Positions 12,394 through 22,417 of a stretch of 64,000 bases of DNA are shown one piece after another; the first letter of the stretch is position 1; each line of letters begins with the position of its first letter. The position numbers and the translations under genes are program-made. This DNA comes from an uncultured Agromyces sp. (GTDB lineage Bacteria > Actinomycetota > Actinomycetes > Actinomycetales > Microbacteriaceae): positions 1 through 64,000 of the forward strand of contig CAJXGN010000001.1 of the NCBI GenBank assembly GCA_913053875.1, in the 5' to 3' direction. Below the pieces are notes generated by a model. That model saw nothing but the letters and a program-made list of their open reading frames with translations, had not been told where the DNA came from and did no database searches.

Positions 12394-14913
12394 CTAGTCG
12401 CGGAGGGTGGCGCCGAAGCGCTCGCCCGCGAGGGCGGAGCCGGCGAGCTTCGCGGCGGTCGCCTCGGCGGCGGTCAGGGTGCGGTCGGATGCCCGGAACC
12501 GGAGCGCGAACGTGAGCGACTTGCGTCCCTCGGGCACACCGGTGCCACGGTAGTCATCGACCAGTTCGAGGTGCTCGAGCAGGTCGCCCGCGCCCTCGCG
12601 CACGGCGGCGCCGACCTCGGCGGCCGGCGTCGCGACGCCGACGACGAGCGAGAGGTCCTGCGTCGCGGCCGGGTAGGTCGACAGCCCGCGCGCCTCGATC
12701 ACGCCGTCCGAGCTCGCGACGAGCGCGTCGAGGTCGACCTCGGCGACGCCCACCACCCGGGGCAGGTCGACCTGCTCCGAGAGCTCGGGCAGCAGCTCGC
12801 CCGCGTAGCCGACGACCTCGCCGCCCGCGACGAGTTCCGCCGTGCGGCCGGGGTGCATGGCCTGGTGCGCGCCCTGGCGCACCTCGAGCTCGGCGCCGAC
12901 CGCGACCGCGATCGTGTGCGCGGCCTCGAGCGCGTCGGCGATGCCGGCGGCCACGGGCGCGACCCCGGGCTGCTTGGCCGTGCGGTCGCCCGTGAGCAGC
13001 ACGCCCACGCGACGCGGCTGCGGCGGGATGCTCGCGGCCAGGTCGTCGAGGTCGCCGTCGCCGGGCAGCACGCCGCCGAGCGGGATCGTCGCGGTGCCGT
13101 ACTCGCGCCCGAGCTCGGGTCGGAACACCGAGCCGGTCTCGAACAGTGCGAGGTCGGTGAAGCCGCGCGAACGGTTGCGTCGCGCGACCTCGATAAGGCC
13201 CGGCAGCAGCGACGTGCGCAGGAACGGCACGCTCGCGTCGAGCGCGTTGGCGAGCTTGACCTGGCCGATCTCCGAGCCGTCGGGCGAGCCGAATCGCTGG
13301 TTCACCTCGGCGGTGAAGAACGGGTAGGCCATGACCTCGGTGAAGCCCGACGCGGCCAGCGCGTTCGACGCGTTGCGACGCAGCTGCTGCGCGCGCGTCA
13401 GCCCGCGCTGCGGCGGTGCGACGGGGAGCACCGACGGGATGCGGTCGTACCCGTCGATGCGGGCGACCTCCTCGGCGAGGGTCCACTTGTCGGTGAGGTC
13501 GGGGCGCCAGCTCGGCGGAGTGACGGACCAGCCATCTGTCGCGTCCTCGACGGTCGCGCCGATCAGCTCCAGGGCGCCGCGGATCTGCGACGCCTCGTAG
13601 TCGACGCCGATGAGGCCCGCCGTGAACCCGGCGGGCAGGGCGATCGGCTCGGCCGAGGCATCCGCCACCAGGTCGGAACCCAGCGTGTCGGCCGTGCCGC
13701 CGGCGAGCTGCACCATGAGCTGCACGACGCGGTTCGCCGCGGCGACCGCGACGGCCGGGTCGACGCCGCGCTCGAAGCGCTTCGACGCCTCGCTCGGCAG
13801 CTTGTGCCGGCGGGCGGTGCGCGCGATGGACACCGGGTCGAATGTCGCGGCCTCGATGAGCACGTTGGTCGTCTCGAGGCCCATCTCGGTCGTGCCGCCG
13901 CCCATGACGCCCGCGAGGCCGATCGCGCCGGACTCGTCGGTGATGAGCAGGTCCTCGGTCGAGAGCTTCCGCACCTGGCCGTCGAGCGTCTCGAGGGTCT
14001 CGCCGTCAGTCGCGCGGCGCACCGTGATGCCACCCTGCAGGCGGTCGAGGTCGTAGCCGTGGATCGGCTGGCCCAGCTCGAACATGACGTAGTTCGTGAT
14101 GTCGACGAGCAGCGAGATGGAGCGGACGCCCGCCAGGGCGAGGCGCGCGCGCATCCAGGGCGGCGTCGGCAGCGTGGCATCCACCCCGCGCACCGAGCGC
14201 GTGACGAAGCCGCGAGCGCCGACGCGGCCGCGGATCGGCGCGGCGTCGTCGATCACGACGGGGAAGCCGGACGCCTCGACCGGCGGCACGAGCGACGCCG
14301 GATCGGTGAACGGCTGCCCGGTCGCGTGCGAGTACTCCCGCGCGATGCCGCGAATCGAGAACGCGTAGCCGCGGTCGGGCGTGACGTTCACCTCAACGGC
14401 CGAGTCGTCGAGCCCGAGCAGTGCGATCGCGTCGGTGCCGACCTCGGGGTCGAGCCCCATGGTCACGAGGCGCAGGATGCCGTCGTGCTCGTCGCCGAGC
14501 GCGAGCTCCTTGACCGAGGCGATCATGCCGTCGGACACGTGGCCGTAGGTCTTGCGCGCGGCGATCGCGAAGTCGCCGGGCAGCACCGAGCCGGGCAGGG
14601 TCACGACGACCTTGTCGCCCTCGAGGAAGTTGCAGGCGCCGCAGACGATGCCGCGCACGTCGGGCCCGCCGTCGGCCGCCTCGGCGCCCTCGGGCGCGAC
14701 GCGCACCTGGCACCAACGGATGGTCTTGCCGTTCTTCTGCGGCTCCTCGACGAACTCGAGCACCTGGCCGACGACGACCGGGCCGGAGACCTCGAAGTCG
14801 TGCAGGTCCTCCTCCTCGAGACCGACGCGCACCAGCGCGGCGTGCACGTCCTCGAGGGTCGATCCCTCGACGAGCGGGGTGAACTCGTCGATCCAGCTGA
14901 GCGGCGCGCGCAT
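12394..14913 (-). CDS. pheT: Phenylalanine--tRNA ligase beta subunit
   Basis: 839-residue beta subunit of the alpha2-beta2 PheRS. The N-terminal EMAP-like tRNA-binding domain (about 40-160, VVVGQVLEF to GMIASVKEL), B3/B4 editing region, B5 domain and C-terminal anticodon-binding FDX-ACB domain (last ~95 residues, ending FGATLRD) can be followed in order. ATG shares one base with the pheS stop (TGATG), ensuring equal subunit synthesis. Confidence 0.97.
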   Translation of the reverse strand: MRAPLSWIDEFTPLVEGSTLEDVHAALVRVGLEEEDLHDFEVSGPVVVGQVLEFVEEPQKNGKTIRWCQVRVAPEGAEAADGGPDVRGIVCGACNFLEGDKVVVTLPGSVLPGDFAIAARKTYGHVSDGMIASVKELALGDEHDGILRLVTMGLDPEVGTDAIALLGLDDSAVEVNVTPDRGYAFSIRGIAREYSHATGQPFTDPASLVPPVEASGFPVVIDDAAPIRGRVGARGFVTRSVRGVDATLPTPPWMRARLALAGVRSISLLVDITNYVMFELGQPIHGYDLDRLQGGITVRRATDGETLETLDGQVRKLSTEDLLITDESGAIGLAGVMGGGTTEMGLETTNVLIEAATFDPVSIARTARRHKLPSEASKRFERGVDPAVAVAAANRVVQLMVQLAGGTADTLGSDLVADASAEPIALPAGFTAGLIGVDYEASQIRGALELIGATVEDATDGWSVTPPSWRPDLTDKWTLAEEVARIDGYDRIPSVLPVAPPQRGLTRAQQLRRNASNALAASGFTEVMAYPFFTAEVNQRFGSPDGSEIGQVKLANALDASVPFLRTSLLPGLIEVARRNRSRGFTDLALFETGSVFRPELGREYGTATIPLGGVLPGDGDLDDLAASIPPQPRRVGVLLTGDRTAKQPGVAPVAAGIADALEAAHTIAVAVGAELEVRQGAHQAMHPGRTAELVAGGEVVGYAGELLPELSEQVDLPRVVGVAEVDLDALVASSDGVIEARGLSTYPAATQDLSLVVGVATPAAEVGAAVREGAGDLLEHLELVDDYRGTGVPEGRKSLTFALRFRASDRTLTAAEATAAKLAGSALAGERFGATLRD

Positions 14914-15953
14914 CAGACCACCATCCCGAACTGCTCGCTGAAGCGGATGTCGCCCTCGATCATGTCGCGCATGTCCTTCACGTCGTTGCGGAACATCAGG
15001 GTGCGCTCGAAGCCCATGCCGAACGCGAAGCCCGAGTACACCTCCGGGTCGATGCCGGCCGAACGCAGCACGTTCGGGTTCACCATGCCGCAACCGCCCC
15101 ACTCGATCCAGCGCGCGCCGCCCTTGAAGGTCGGGTGCCAGATGTCGAACTCGGCGCTCGGCTCGGTGAACGGGAAGAAGTTGGGGCGCAGGCGGATCTT
15201 GGTGCCCTCGCCGAACATGATGCGCGCGACGTGCTCGAGCGTGCCGCGCAGGTGGGCCATGGTGATGCCCTTGTCGATCACGAGGCCCTCGAACTGGCTG
15301 AACACCGGGGTGTGCGTCGCGTCGAGCTCGTCGGTGCGATACGTGCGCCCCGGCGCGAGCACGTAGATCGGCACCTCGCGGTCGAGCATCGAGCGGATCT
15401 GCACGGGGCTCGTGTGCGTGCGCAGCACGAGGTGGCGCTCGACCGGCTCGACGAAGAACGTGTCCTGCATGGCGCGCGCCGGGTGGTCCTCGTCGAAGTT
15501 CAGCGCGTCGAAGTTGTACCACTCGTGCTCGATCTCGGGGCCCTCGGCGATCTCCCACCCCATGCCCACGAACACGTCGGCGATCTGCTCCTGCAAGAGG
15601 CTGAGCGGATGCCTCGCGCCGGGGGTGCGACGCGCGGCGATCGCCGTCACGTCGACGGCCTCCGCCTCGAGCTGCGCGGCGGCCTCGGCCGCGACGATCT
15701 CGCCCTCGCGGGCGGCGAACGCCTGGTTCACGCGGCCGCGCGCACCGCCGACGAGCTTGCCGAACGCGGCCTTCTGCTCGTTCGGCACGGAGCGCATGAG
15801 TGCGTTCAGCTTCGCGAGCGTGGACTTCTCGCCGGTGTGCTCGGTGCGGACGGCCTTCAGCGCGGCGGAGTCGTTCGCGCCGGCGATGGCCGCGAGTGCG
15901 GCGTCGACCGCCTCGGCGACCGCGGATTCGGTGATCTCGGTGGGTTCGGACAC
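14913..15953 (-). CDS. pheS: Phenylalanine--tRNA ligase alpha subunit
   Basis: 346-residue catalytic subunit that charges tRNA-Phe. Class II motifs include TRTHTSPVQIR-type sequence (LRTHTSPVQIRSM), FEGLVIDKG and GCGMVNPNVL, with GFAFGMGFERTLM near the C-terminus; the N-terminal ~90 residues form the coiled-coil arm. Start is GTG at 15953 with no ribosome binding site. TAGACT at 15962-15967 is eight bases upstream, consistent with a leaderless or near-leaderless mRNA. Confidence 0.97.
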   Translation of the reverse strand: MSEPTEITESAVAEAVDAALAAIAGANDSAALKAVRTEHTGEKSTLAKLNALMRSVPNEQKAAFGKLVGGARGRVNQAFAAREGEIVAAEAAAQLEAEAVDVTAIAARRTPGARHPLSLLQEQIADVFVGMGWEIAEGPEIEHEWYNFDALNFDEDHPARAMQDTFFVEPVERHLVLRTHTSPVQIRSMLDREVPIYVLAPGRTYRTDELDATHTPVFSQFEGLVIDKGITMAHLRGTLEHVARIMFGEGTKIRLRPNFFPFTEPSAEFDIWHPTFKGGARWIEWGGCGMVNPNVLRSAGIDPEVYSGFAFGMGFERTLMFRNDVKDMRDMIEGDIRFSEQFGMVV

Positions 15954-16045
15954 GAGAGAGCAGTCTACCGGTGGGCGACGGTGCCCTCGGGAGGTGGGGC
16001 ACCCGCTCGATCGCCGTTGACCGGGCGGGCACGTTCGGGGAACTG

Positions 16046-17008
16046 CTAGGTCCTGGAACCGGGAGCGCCACCGCCGGTGGCCGATGTGCGGGCGTCCGCG
16101 CTCGCCTCGGCGACCAGGAGCGCCTGGTTCGGGTCCTCGGGCGGCTCGGCACCCTTGTTACGGCCCCAGCTGAACCCGCCCCCACCGCTCTCGGTACGCC
16201 GCGAGAGCCAGCGCGCGAACCACGACAGCGCGAGGTTCATGGCGAGGTAGACGACCCAGGTCACGACGAACAGGGAGAACAGGTACCGGTTGCCGTAGAA
16301 GCTCGCGAGGTTGTTCAGCGTGGTGCGCAGCAGCTCGGTGTAGCCGACGATGTACCCGAGCGAGGTGTCCTTCAGCAGCACCACGAGCTGGGCGACGATG
16401 ATCGGCAGCATCTGCCGGAACGCCTGCGGGAACTCGACGAGCATCTTCGACTGCAGCTGCCGCATGCCGAGGCTGAGTCCCGCTTCGCGCTGCCCCTTGG
16501 GGAGCGCGACGAGGCCCGCGCGCAGCGCCTCGCCGATGAGCGCGCCGTTGTAGAGGGCGAGCGCCCAGACGACCGCCCAGAACTGGCTGGTCGACGCCGC
16601 CAGCAGGATGAACAGCATCATGAGCAGCACGGGCATGCCGCGGAAGAACTCGATGAAGATCGCGGTCGGTACGCGCACCCACCGGCTCTGCGCGCTGCGG
16701 AGCAGCGAGAGCACCACGCCGAACGCGAGCGCCATCACCGCGGCGACGGCAGCCGCCTGCAGCGTGGCCAGCGTGCCACGCCAGATGAGCGCCCAGACGT
16801 CGGGGTCGGTGAAGATGTTCCACCGCTCCGGCGAGAGCATGCTCGGCAGCTCGAGTCCGCCGGGGCCCTCGCGCGGCGCCGCGAGCACCGCGAGGATCCA
16901 CCCGATGCCCAGAAGGATCAGCACCCCTGCGACGAGCGACAGGATGAGCGACAGCCGGCGCGCCCGGGGCCCGGGAGCGTCGAACAGCACTGCTGCGCCG
17001 CGGCTCAT
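16046..17008 (-). CDS. gluD: Glutamate-type ABC transporter permease (GluD-like)
   Basis: Second inner-membrane permease of a polar amino-acid importer. 320 residues with an N-terminal membrane segment (about 20-45), the HisM-type permease domain and the EAA loop (EALRAGLVALPKGQREAG). The C-terminal ~45 residues are hydrophilic and Gly/Pro-rich, as in actinobacterial GluD. The ATG at 17008 overlaps the gluC stop as ATGA. Substrate assignment (glutamate) rests on the gluABCD order and the solute-binding protein. Confidence 0.88.
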   Translation of the reverse strand: MSRGAAVLFDAPGPRARRLSLILSLVAGVLILLGIGWILAVLAAPREGPGGLELPSMLSPERWNIFTDPDVWALIWRGTLATLQAAAVAAVMALAFGVVLSLLRSAQSRWVRVPTAIFIEFFRGMPVLLMMLFILLAASTSQFWAVVWALALYNGALIGEALRAGLVALPKGQREAGLSLGMRQLQSKMLVEFPQAFRQMLPIIVAQLVVLLKDTSLGYIVGYTELLRTTLNNLASFYGNRYLFSLFVVTWVVYLAMNLALSWFARWLSRRTESGGGGFSWGRNKGAEPPEDPNQALLVAEASADARTSATGGGAPGSRT

Positions 17009-17652
17009 CGCTGCACCACCCACTTCTTCTCGAGCTGGGTGGCCAGGAGCCCCAGCGGCACCGTGATGATCAGGTAGAACGTGGCGACGCCGAGCAGCAC
17101 CGCCACGACGGCGTCGCCGCGTGCGTTCGCGAGCTCCTTGCCGATCGTGAACAGCTCGGCGACGAAGAACCCGCCCGCGACCGACGTGTTCTTGGTGAGC
17201 GCGATGAAGACGTTGATGAGCGGCGGCACGGTCATGCGGAACGCCTGCGGCAGGATGACCATCGACACCGTCTGCCCGAACCCGAGCCCGACGCTGCGGG
17301 CTGCCTCGGCCTGGCCGACCGGCACGCCGTTGATGCCCGAGCGCAGCGCCTCCGCGACGAACGGCGACGTGTACACCGACAGGCCGATCATCGCGGCGAT
17401 GACGAACGGAAGCGTCGACCCGAGGATCGGCAGCACGATCGCGCAGAAGAAGAGCACGAGCGTGAGCGGGGTGTTGCGCACGATCTCGGTGTAGACGGTG
17501 GCGAAGCCGCGGAGGGATGCCACCGGCGAGATGCGCATGGCCGCGATGATCGTGCCGAGCACGAGCGCGGAGACGCCCGACACGCCGAGCAGCAGCAGCG
17601 TCACGCTGAACCCGTCGAGGTACCTCGGCAGGTTGTCGAAGACGGCGTCCAC
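17005..17652 (-). CDS. gluC: Glutamate-type ABC transporter permease (GluC-like)
   Basis: 215-residue HisM-type permease with about five membrane segments and the EAA loop EALRSGINGVPVGQAEAARS, which contacts the ATPase GluA. Start is GTG at 17652 with GAGGAG upstream. It is separated from gluB by a strong perfect hairpin that probably lowers permease expression relative to the binding protein. Forms the membrane channel with GluD. Confidence 0.9.
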   Translation of the reverse strand: MDAVFDNLPRYLDGFSVTLLLLGVSGVSALVLGTIIAAMRISPVASLRGFATVYTEIVRNTPLTLVLFFCAIVLPILGSTLPFVIAAMIGLSVYTSPFVAEALRSGINGVPVGQAEAARSVGLGFGQTVSMVILPQAFRMTVPPLINVFIALTKNTSVAGGFFVAELFTIGKELANARGDAVVAVLLGVATFYLIITVPLGLLATQLEKKWVVQR

Positions 17653-17679
17653 GCAGCTCCTCTCGTCGTATCGGGCGGG

Positions 17680-17717
17680 GACGACCCGGGCCGGGAGTTC
17701 ACCCGGCCCGGGTCGTC
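17680..17717 (-). terminator. Perfect 16-bp hairpin between gluB and gluC
   Basis: GACGACCCGGGCCGGG, six-base loop, and its exact complement. It lies 6 bp after the gluB stop and 27 bp before gluC starts. In transporter operons such hairpins usually act as partial terminators or 3' stabilisers that give an excess of binding protein; that function is inferred from position. No U-tract follows. Confidence 0.75.
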
Positions 17718-17723
17718 ATCGGG

Positions 17724-18596
17724 TCAGTACCGGTCGACTGCCGGCGGCTCGATGAACGGCAGGATGGCGCCCGCCGTGGAGTTCCACGCCTCCTCGTAGC
17801 TGCCGTCCGCGTACGACTCCTCGAGCACGTCGTTGATCCACATACGGAAGTCGGTGTCGTCGATCGCGAGGCCGATGCCGTAGGGCTCGTCGGTGAACGG
17901 CTCGCCGACCACCTTGAACTCGCCCTCGTTCTGGGCCGCGAGGCCCGCGAGGATGACGTTGTCGGTCGACACCGCGACGACCTGGCCCTGGCGCAGCGGC
18001 TCGAGGCAGTTCGTGTAGGTGTCGGTGAGCAGCGTCTCGGCCCCGAGCTCGTCGAGGTACGCGGCCGGGGTCGAACCGGTCACCGAGCAGACGGGCTGCC
18101 CGATGAGGTCGTCCTCGGTCATGATGTCGTCGTTGTCGGCGTTCACGAGGATCGACTGGCCCGCCATGTAGTACGGACCCGCGAAGGAGATGACCTCCTT
18201 GCGCTCGTCGTTGATCGTGTAGGTCGCGACGACGATGTCCACGGTGCCGTTCTCGATGAACGGCTCGCGGTTGGCCGAGACCGTCTCGACCCACTCGATG
18301 TCCGCCTCGTCGATGCCGAGCTGGCCGGCGATGATCTTGCCGATCTCGACGTCGAAGCCGACGGGCGCGTCGGCGGCCGGGTCGAACAGGCCGAACAGCG
18401 GCTGGTCGAACTTGGTGCCGATGGTGATGGTGCCGGCCTCGGAGAGCTCGGCCATCGTCGTGCCCTCCTCGAACTCCACCATCGAGTCCGAATCGGTGGT
18501 CTCTCCGTCGCCGGAGTCGTCGCCGCCGGCACAGCCGGCCAGTGCGAGTGCCGCGACCCCCGCTGCGGCGATGAGTGCGAGTCTGCTGCGCTTCAT
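17724..18596 (-). CDS. gluB: Glutamate-binding lipoprotein of ABC transporter (GluB-like)
   Basis: 290-residue solute-binding protein (SBP_bac_3 family). The signal peptide ends in the lipobox LALAGC, so Cys21 should be lipidated and anchored to the outer face of the membrane. An acidic Gly/Ser/Asp linker follows. Motifs include VGFDVEIGKIIAGQLGI and SFAGPYYMAGQSILV, and the family's ligand-carboxylate Arg is expected nearby. A strong ribosome site (GGAGGAGAAGAGG) precedes the ATG. Placed between gluA and gluC as in Corynebacterium gluABCD. Confidence 0.92.
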   Translation of the reverse strand: MKRSRLALIAAAGVAALALAGCAGGDDSGDGETTDSDSMVEFEEGTTMAELSEAGTITIGTKFDQPLFGLFDPAADAPVGFDVEIGKIIAGQLGIDEADIEWVETVSANREPFIENGTVDIVVATYTINDERKEVISFAGPYYMAGQSILVNADNDDIMTEDDLIGQPVCSVTGSTPAAYLDELGAETLLTDTYTNCLEPLRQGQVVAVSTDNVILAGLAAQNEGEFKVVGEPFTDEPYGIGLAIDDTDFRMWINDVLEESYADGSYEEAWNSTAGAILPFIEPPAVDRY

Positions 18597-18650
18597 GTCC
18601 TCTTCTCCTCCTGTGTGCGTATCTCCCCCGCCGCGCGAAGCGGCCGAGCC

Positions 18651-19439
18651 TCAGTGTTCCAAGATCTTCGAGAGGAAGTCCTTGGCACGGTCCGACTGCG
18701 GGTTGTCGAAGAAGTCGTTCGGCGACGCCTCCTCGACGATCTTCCCGTCGGCCATGAACAGCACCCGGTCGGCGGCGCGCCGGGCGAATCCCATCTCGTG
18801 CGTCACGACGATCATCGTCATGCCGTCCTTCGCGAGGCCGACCATGACGTCGAGCACCTCGTTGATCATCTCGGGGTCGAGCGCGCTCGTCGGCTCGTCC
18901 ATGAGCATGAGCTTCGGGCTCATCGCGAGCGATCGGGCGATGGCCACGCGCTGCTGCTGCCCGCCCGAGAGCTGGGCGGGCATCTTCGCGGCCTGATTCG
19001 CCACGCCGACGCGATCGAGGAGCTCCATCGCGCGCTTCTCAGCTTCCTTCTTGGACTTGCGCTTGACCCGCATCGGCGCGAGCGTGATGTTCTCGAGCAC
19101 GGTCTTGTGCGCGAAGAGGTTGAAGGACTGGAACACCATGCCGACGTCGGCCCGGAGCTTCGCGAGTGCGGCGCCCTCTTCCGGCAGCAGGTCGCCGTCG
19201 ATGGTGATGGTGCCCGAGTCGATGGTCTCGAGGCGGTTGATGGCGCGGCACAGCGTCGACTTGCCCGACCCGGACGGGCCGATGACGACGACGACCTCGC
19301 CGCGGTTGACCTGCGTGTTGATGTCGTTCAGCACGTGCAGGTCGCCGAAGTGCTTGTTGACCTGGTCGATCATGACAAGGGCTTCTCCGCGACCGACCTG
19401 GATGTTGGACGTCGTCGGAGTCGGCGTGGTGGGCTCCAT
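18651..19439 (-). CDS. gluA: Glutamate-type ABC transporter ATP-binding protein (GluA-like)
   Basis: 262-residue ATPase that powers the importer. Walker [11 protein letters not shown]-loop in [11 protein letters not shown], signature LSGGQQQR, Walker B LMLMDEP and switch His in VVTHEMG are intact. The N-terminal ~22 residues before [10 protein letters not shown] are extra. A TACGTT box at 19446-19451 lies six bases before the ATG (leaderless candidate), and a GlnR-like inverted repeat is centred about 60 bp upstream, which suggests control by nitrogen status. First gene of gluABCD. Confidence 0.93.
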   Translation of the reverse strand: MEPTTPTPTTSNIQVGRGEALVMIDQVNKHFGDLHVLNDINTQVNRGEVVVVIGPSGSGKSTLCRAINRLETIDSGTITIDGDLLPEEGAALAKLRADVGMVFQSFNLFAHKTVLENITLAPMRVKRKSKKEAEKRAMELLDRVGVANQAAKMPAQLSGGQQQRVAIARSLAMSPKLMLMDEPTSALDPEMINEVLDVMVGLAKDGMTMIVVTHEMGFARRAADRVLFMADGKIVEEASPNDFFDNPQSDRAKDFLSKILEH

Positions 19440-19491
19440 ACCCCCAACGTAGGGGACGGCCTCTCCCGCGGTCTCTAGCGGTCGCCCATCG

Positions 19492-19507
19492 GTTACCGAT
19501 TCGTAAC
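19492..19507. promoter_or_regulatory. GlnR-like inverted repeat upstream of gluA
   Basis: GTTAC, six bases (CGATTC), GTAAC: a perfect 5+5 inverted repeat matching the GTNAC-N6-GNAAC half-site arrangement described for actinobacterial GlnR. It also overlaps the palindrome ATCGGTTACCGAT (19488-19500). It lies 53 bp before the gluA ATG. Regulation by GlnR is inferred from this similarity alone. Confidence 0.45.
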
Positions 19508-19563
19508 TCGGGCCGTGCAGACGCCGAGCGACGCTCAGAATCGCCGCGAATCGGGCCGCGAGA

Positions 19564-20364
19564 TCAGGAACGGTGCGCGAATGCGCTCTCGTAGAGGCAG
19601 ACGGATGCGGCGGTCGCGAGGTTCATCGACTCCGCATGCCCGTAGATCGGCACCGTCACGGCCCGATCCGCGGCATCGCGGTGCTCGTCGGAGAGCCCGC
19701 GCGCCTCGTTGCCGAACAGCCAGGCCGTCGGCGCGTCGAGCACGCCCGCCGTGCGGGCCTCGAGCAGGTCGTCCCCGTCGATGTCGGCGGCCAGCACCTG
19801 CAGGCCCGCCCCGCGGGCGCGCTGCAGCACGTCCTCGAGGTGGGCGCCGACCGCGACCGGGAGGTGGAAGATCGATCCGGTCGACGAGCGCACGACCTTC
19901 GGGTTGTAGAGGTCGACCGTACGACCGCTGAAGACCACGGCGTCGGCGCCGGCGGCATCCGCTGCCCTGATGATGGTGCCCGCGTTGCCGGGGTCGCGCA
20001 CCTCCTCGAGGATCGCGACGAGGGTCGGCCCGGCCGCAAACACGTCCTTCGCAGCGGTCGGGAACTGGTGGCACACGGCGACGAACCCCTGCGGGGTCAC
20101 CGTGTCGGCCATCGACTCGAGCACCTCCTCGGTGACGAACTCGACGTCGACGCCGGCGTCGACAGCGGTCTGGCCGATGTCGGTGTAGCGCTCCAGCGCC
20201 GTCGGGGTGGCGTAGAGCTCCACCAGAAGCTGCGGGCGGAAGGTGAGCGCCTCGGCGACGGCCTGGGGCCCCTCGAGCAGGAACAGCCCCGACTCCTGGC
20301 GGGCGGGCTTCTTGGCGAGCTTCGCGACGGCGCGCACGCGCGGCGAGCGCGGGTTCTCGAGCAT
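19564..20364 (-). CDS. TrmH/SpoU family RNA 2'-O-methyltransferase
   Basis: 266 residues. N-terminal substrate-binding domain (about 25-95), then the SPOUT methylase fold with its three motifs: [27 protein letters not shown] and the knot-forming [11 protein letters not shown]. It methylates a ribose in rRNA or tRNA; which one cannot be told from sequence. It lies next to rplT and pheST, a common actinobacterial place for it. ATG at 20364 has TAGACT (20371-20376) six bases upstream, so it is probably leaderless. Confidence 0.9.
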   Translation of the reverse strand: MLENPRSPRVRAVAKLAKKPARQESGLFLLEGPQAVAEALTFRPQLLVELYATPTALERYTDIGQTAVDAGVDVEFVTEEVLESMADTVTPQGFVAVCHQFPTAAKDVFAAGPTLVAILEEVRDPGNAGTIIRAADAAGADAVVFSGRTVDLYNPKVVRSSTGSIFHLPVAVGAHLEDVLQRARGAGLQVLAADIDGDDLLEARTAGVLDAPTAWLFGNEARGLSDEHRDAADRAVTVPIYGHAESMNLATAASVCLYESAFAHRS

Positions 20365-20397
20365 GCGGCCAGTCTAGGGAGCCGCGCGCGCGGACGG

Positions 20398-20437
20398 CGA
20401 ACGGCCCGCCCCGGACGATTCCGGGACGGGCCGTTCG
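20398..20437 (-). terminator. Terminator of infC-rpmI-rplT
   Basis: An 18-base arm beginning CGAACGGCCCG pairs with its near-perfect complement ending CGGGCCGTTCG (one mismatch, four-base loop) between the rplT stop (20455) and the methyltransferase start (20364). Confidence 0.8.
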
Positions 20438-20454
20438 ATGCGTGGGTGCGGTGC

Positions 20455-20847
20455 CTACGCGGCCGAGTCGGCCTTGGGGGCCGAGGTGTCGGCGGGCAGC
20501 GCGGCCTTGGCGGCCTCGACGAGGCCGGCGAAGGTCTCCGGCTCGTGCACGGCGAGGTCGGCGAGGATGCGACGGTCGACCTCGATGCCCGCGAGGCCGA
20601 GGCCCTGGATGAAGCGGTTGTAGGTCAGGCCGTTCTGGCGCGACGCGGCGTTGATGCGCTGGATCCACAGGCGGCGGAAGTCGCCCTTGCGCGCACGGCG
20701 GTCGTTGTACGAGTAGACCAGCGAGTGCGTGACCTGCTCCTTGGCCTTGCGGTACAGGCGCGAACGCTGCCCGCGGTAGCCCTCGGCGCGCTCGAGGATG
20801 ACCCGGCGCTTCTTGTGGGCGTTGACGGCCCTCTTGACTCTTGCCAT
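20455..20847 (-). CDS. rplT: 50S ribosomal protein L20
   Basis: 130 residues. The highly conserved [15 protein letters not shown] start, [17 protein letters not shown] and [13 protein letters not shown] segments identify L20, an early 23S rRNA assembly protein. The last ~15 residues (Ala/Pro/Asp-rich) are an extension seen in several actinobacteria. Follows rpmI by 30 bp and is followed by a strong terminator. Confidence 0.98.
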   Translation of the reverse strand: MARVKRAVNAHKKRRVILERAEGYRGQRSRLYRKAKEQVTHSLVYSYNDRRARKGDFRRLWIQRINAASRQNGLTYNRFIQGLGLAGIEVDRRILADLAVHEPETFAGLVEAAKAALPADTSAPKADSAA

Positions 20848-20877
20848 TGCTCTTGTTCCTTACGGGTCTCTTCGGCG

Positions 20878-21072
20878 CTAGCGGCCGAGCAGCTTGTTGA
20901 TGACCTTGGTGTCGGCCTTGGAGGCCACCTTGTCCTGGTTCAGGCGGCGGGTGCGCACGGAGGACTTGCCCTCGAGGTTGTGACGCATCCCGGCCTGCTG
21001 CTTCTTGATCTTGCCGCTGCCGGTGACCTTGAAGCGCTTCTTCGACCCGGAGTGGGTCTTCTGCTTGGGCAT
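20878..21072 (-). CDS. rpmI: 50S ribosomal protein L35
   Basis: 64 residues starting [20 protein letters not shown], the standard L35 N-terminus, and ending KVINKLLGR. The ATG at 21072 is the family start and is preceded by GAAGGAGAAACG. Middle gene of infC-rpmI-rplT; part of the large ribosomal subunit. Confidence 0.98.
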   Translation of the reverse strand: MPKQKTHSGSKKRFKVTGSGKIKKQQAGMRHNLEGKSSVRTRRLNQDKVASKADTKVINKLLGR

Positions 21073-21151
21073 TCGTTTCTCCTTCGGTTCCCGCCCCGCG
21101 AGGGGGCGGAATGGTTCTGGCCCGCACCGGTGGGTGCGAACCGCCTGCGAC

Positions 21152-21739
<588 letters not shown>

Positions 21740-21896
21740 GCGTGTACTCCTCTGTTCGAGCATTTCGTGCTTCGCCGGGAGACGGATGCCGCCTGGCGAC
21801 GAAGGCGGAAATCCACGCACCGCCGCCCGTGAATTCCACGTGCGGCCCTACGGCACCCTGTCTACTTCCCGACCTCGCGGCCGGCAAGCGGAGTGC

Positions 21897-21927
21897 GATC
21901 TACCCGGTAACCTAGTGAGGCGGTCAA
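21897..21927 (-). promoter_or_regulatory. Candidate infC operon promoter
   Basis: TTGACC (21922-21927), 19-base spacer, TAGATC (21897-21902) on the minus strand, about 158 bp before the infC start. This leaves a long leader (about 150 bases) that may be regulatory; I see no recognisable L20 leader structure. Spacing is slightly long for sigma-70. Confidence 0.4.
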
Positions 21928-22002
21928 GCGCGGGTGGGAGAATCTCCACTTTCGTACCGGGGAATGGCCCCGGAGCCCGCAGAAGTCTACCAGAGGTTCC
22001 AC

Positions 22003-22353
22003 GTGTCTCAGAACTCCCCGTCGGATGCCACGATCGACGCCACCCGCGACATCGCGGAGGTGCCCGCGGTCGAGGTAATCACCACCACCGCCGTGCACCT
22101 CATGAGCGCCGCAGCGGTCAAGTGCGGGCTCGCCGACGACCCGGACGCCGAGGTCGACCTCGACGAGGCGCGCAAGCTCATCAACGCCCTCGCGGGGCTC
22201 ATCACGGCCGGCGCCCCGGAGATCAGCGACATGCACGCGCGGAGCCTGCGCGACGGCCTGCGCTCGCTGCAGCTGGCGTTCCGCGAGGCATCCGTCATTC
22301 CCGACCCGATCGGGCAGGGCCCGGGCGAGAAGTGGACCGGCCCGGTCAACTGA
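22003..22353 (+). CDS. DUF1844 domain-containing protein
   Basis: 116 residues. The central segment (VITTTAVHLMSAAAVKCGL to DLDEARKLINALAGLI) is the DUF1844 motif of a small, widely conserved actinobacterial protein of unknown function, typically found divergent from infC as here. GTG at 22003 is preceded by AGAGG. The open frame extends 23 codons further upstream, but those codons cover the likely promoter and show no family similarity. Confidence 0.88.
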   Translation: MSQNSPSDATIDATRDIAEVPAVEVITTTAVHLMSAAAVKCGLADDPDAEVDLDEARKLINALAGLITAGAPEISDMHARSLRDGLRSLQLAFREASVIPDPIGQGPGEKWTGPVN

Positions 22354-22417
22354 CCGGTCGCGGGCTCGCGCAGTGAACAGAGCGGGGCGGATGCCGCGCC
22401 GCTGACGCCCGCCGGTC

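Noticed and set aside
21740..21900. Ribosomal-protein (L20-type) leader RNA before infC
   Set aside because: The leader is long enough, but I could not identify the expected pseudoknot or two-stem structure by eye.
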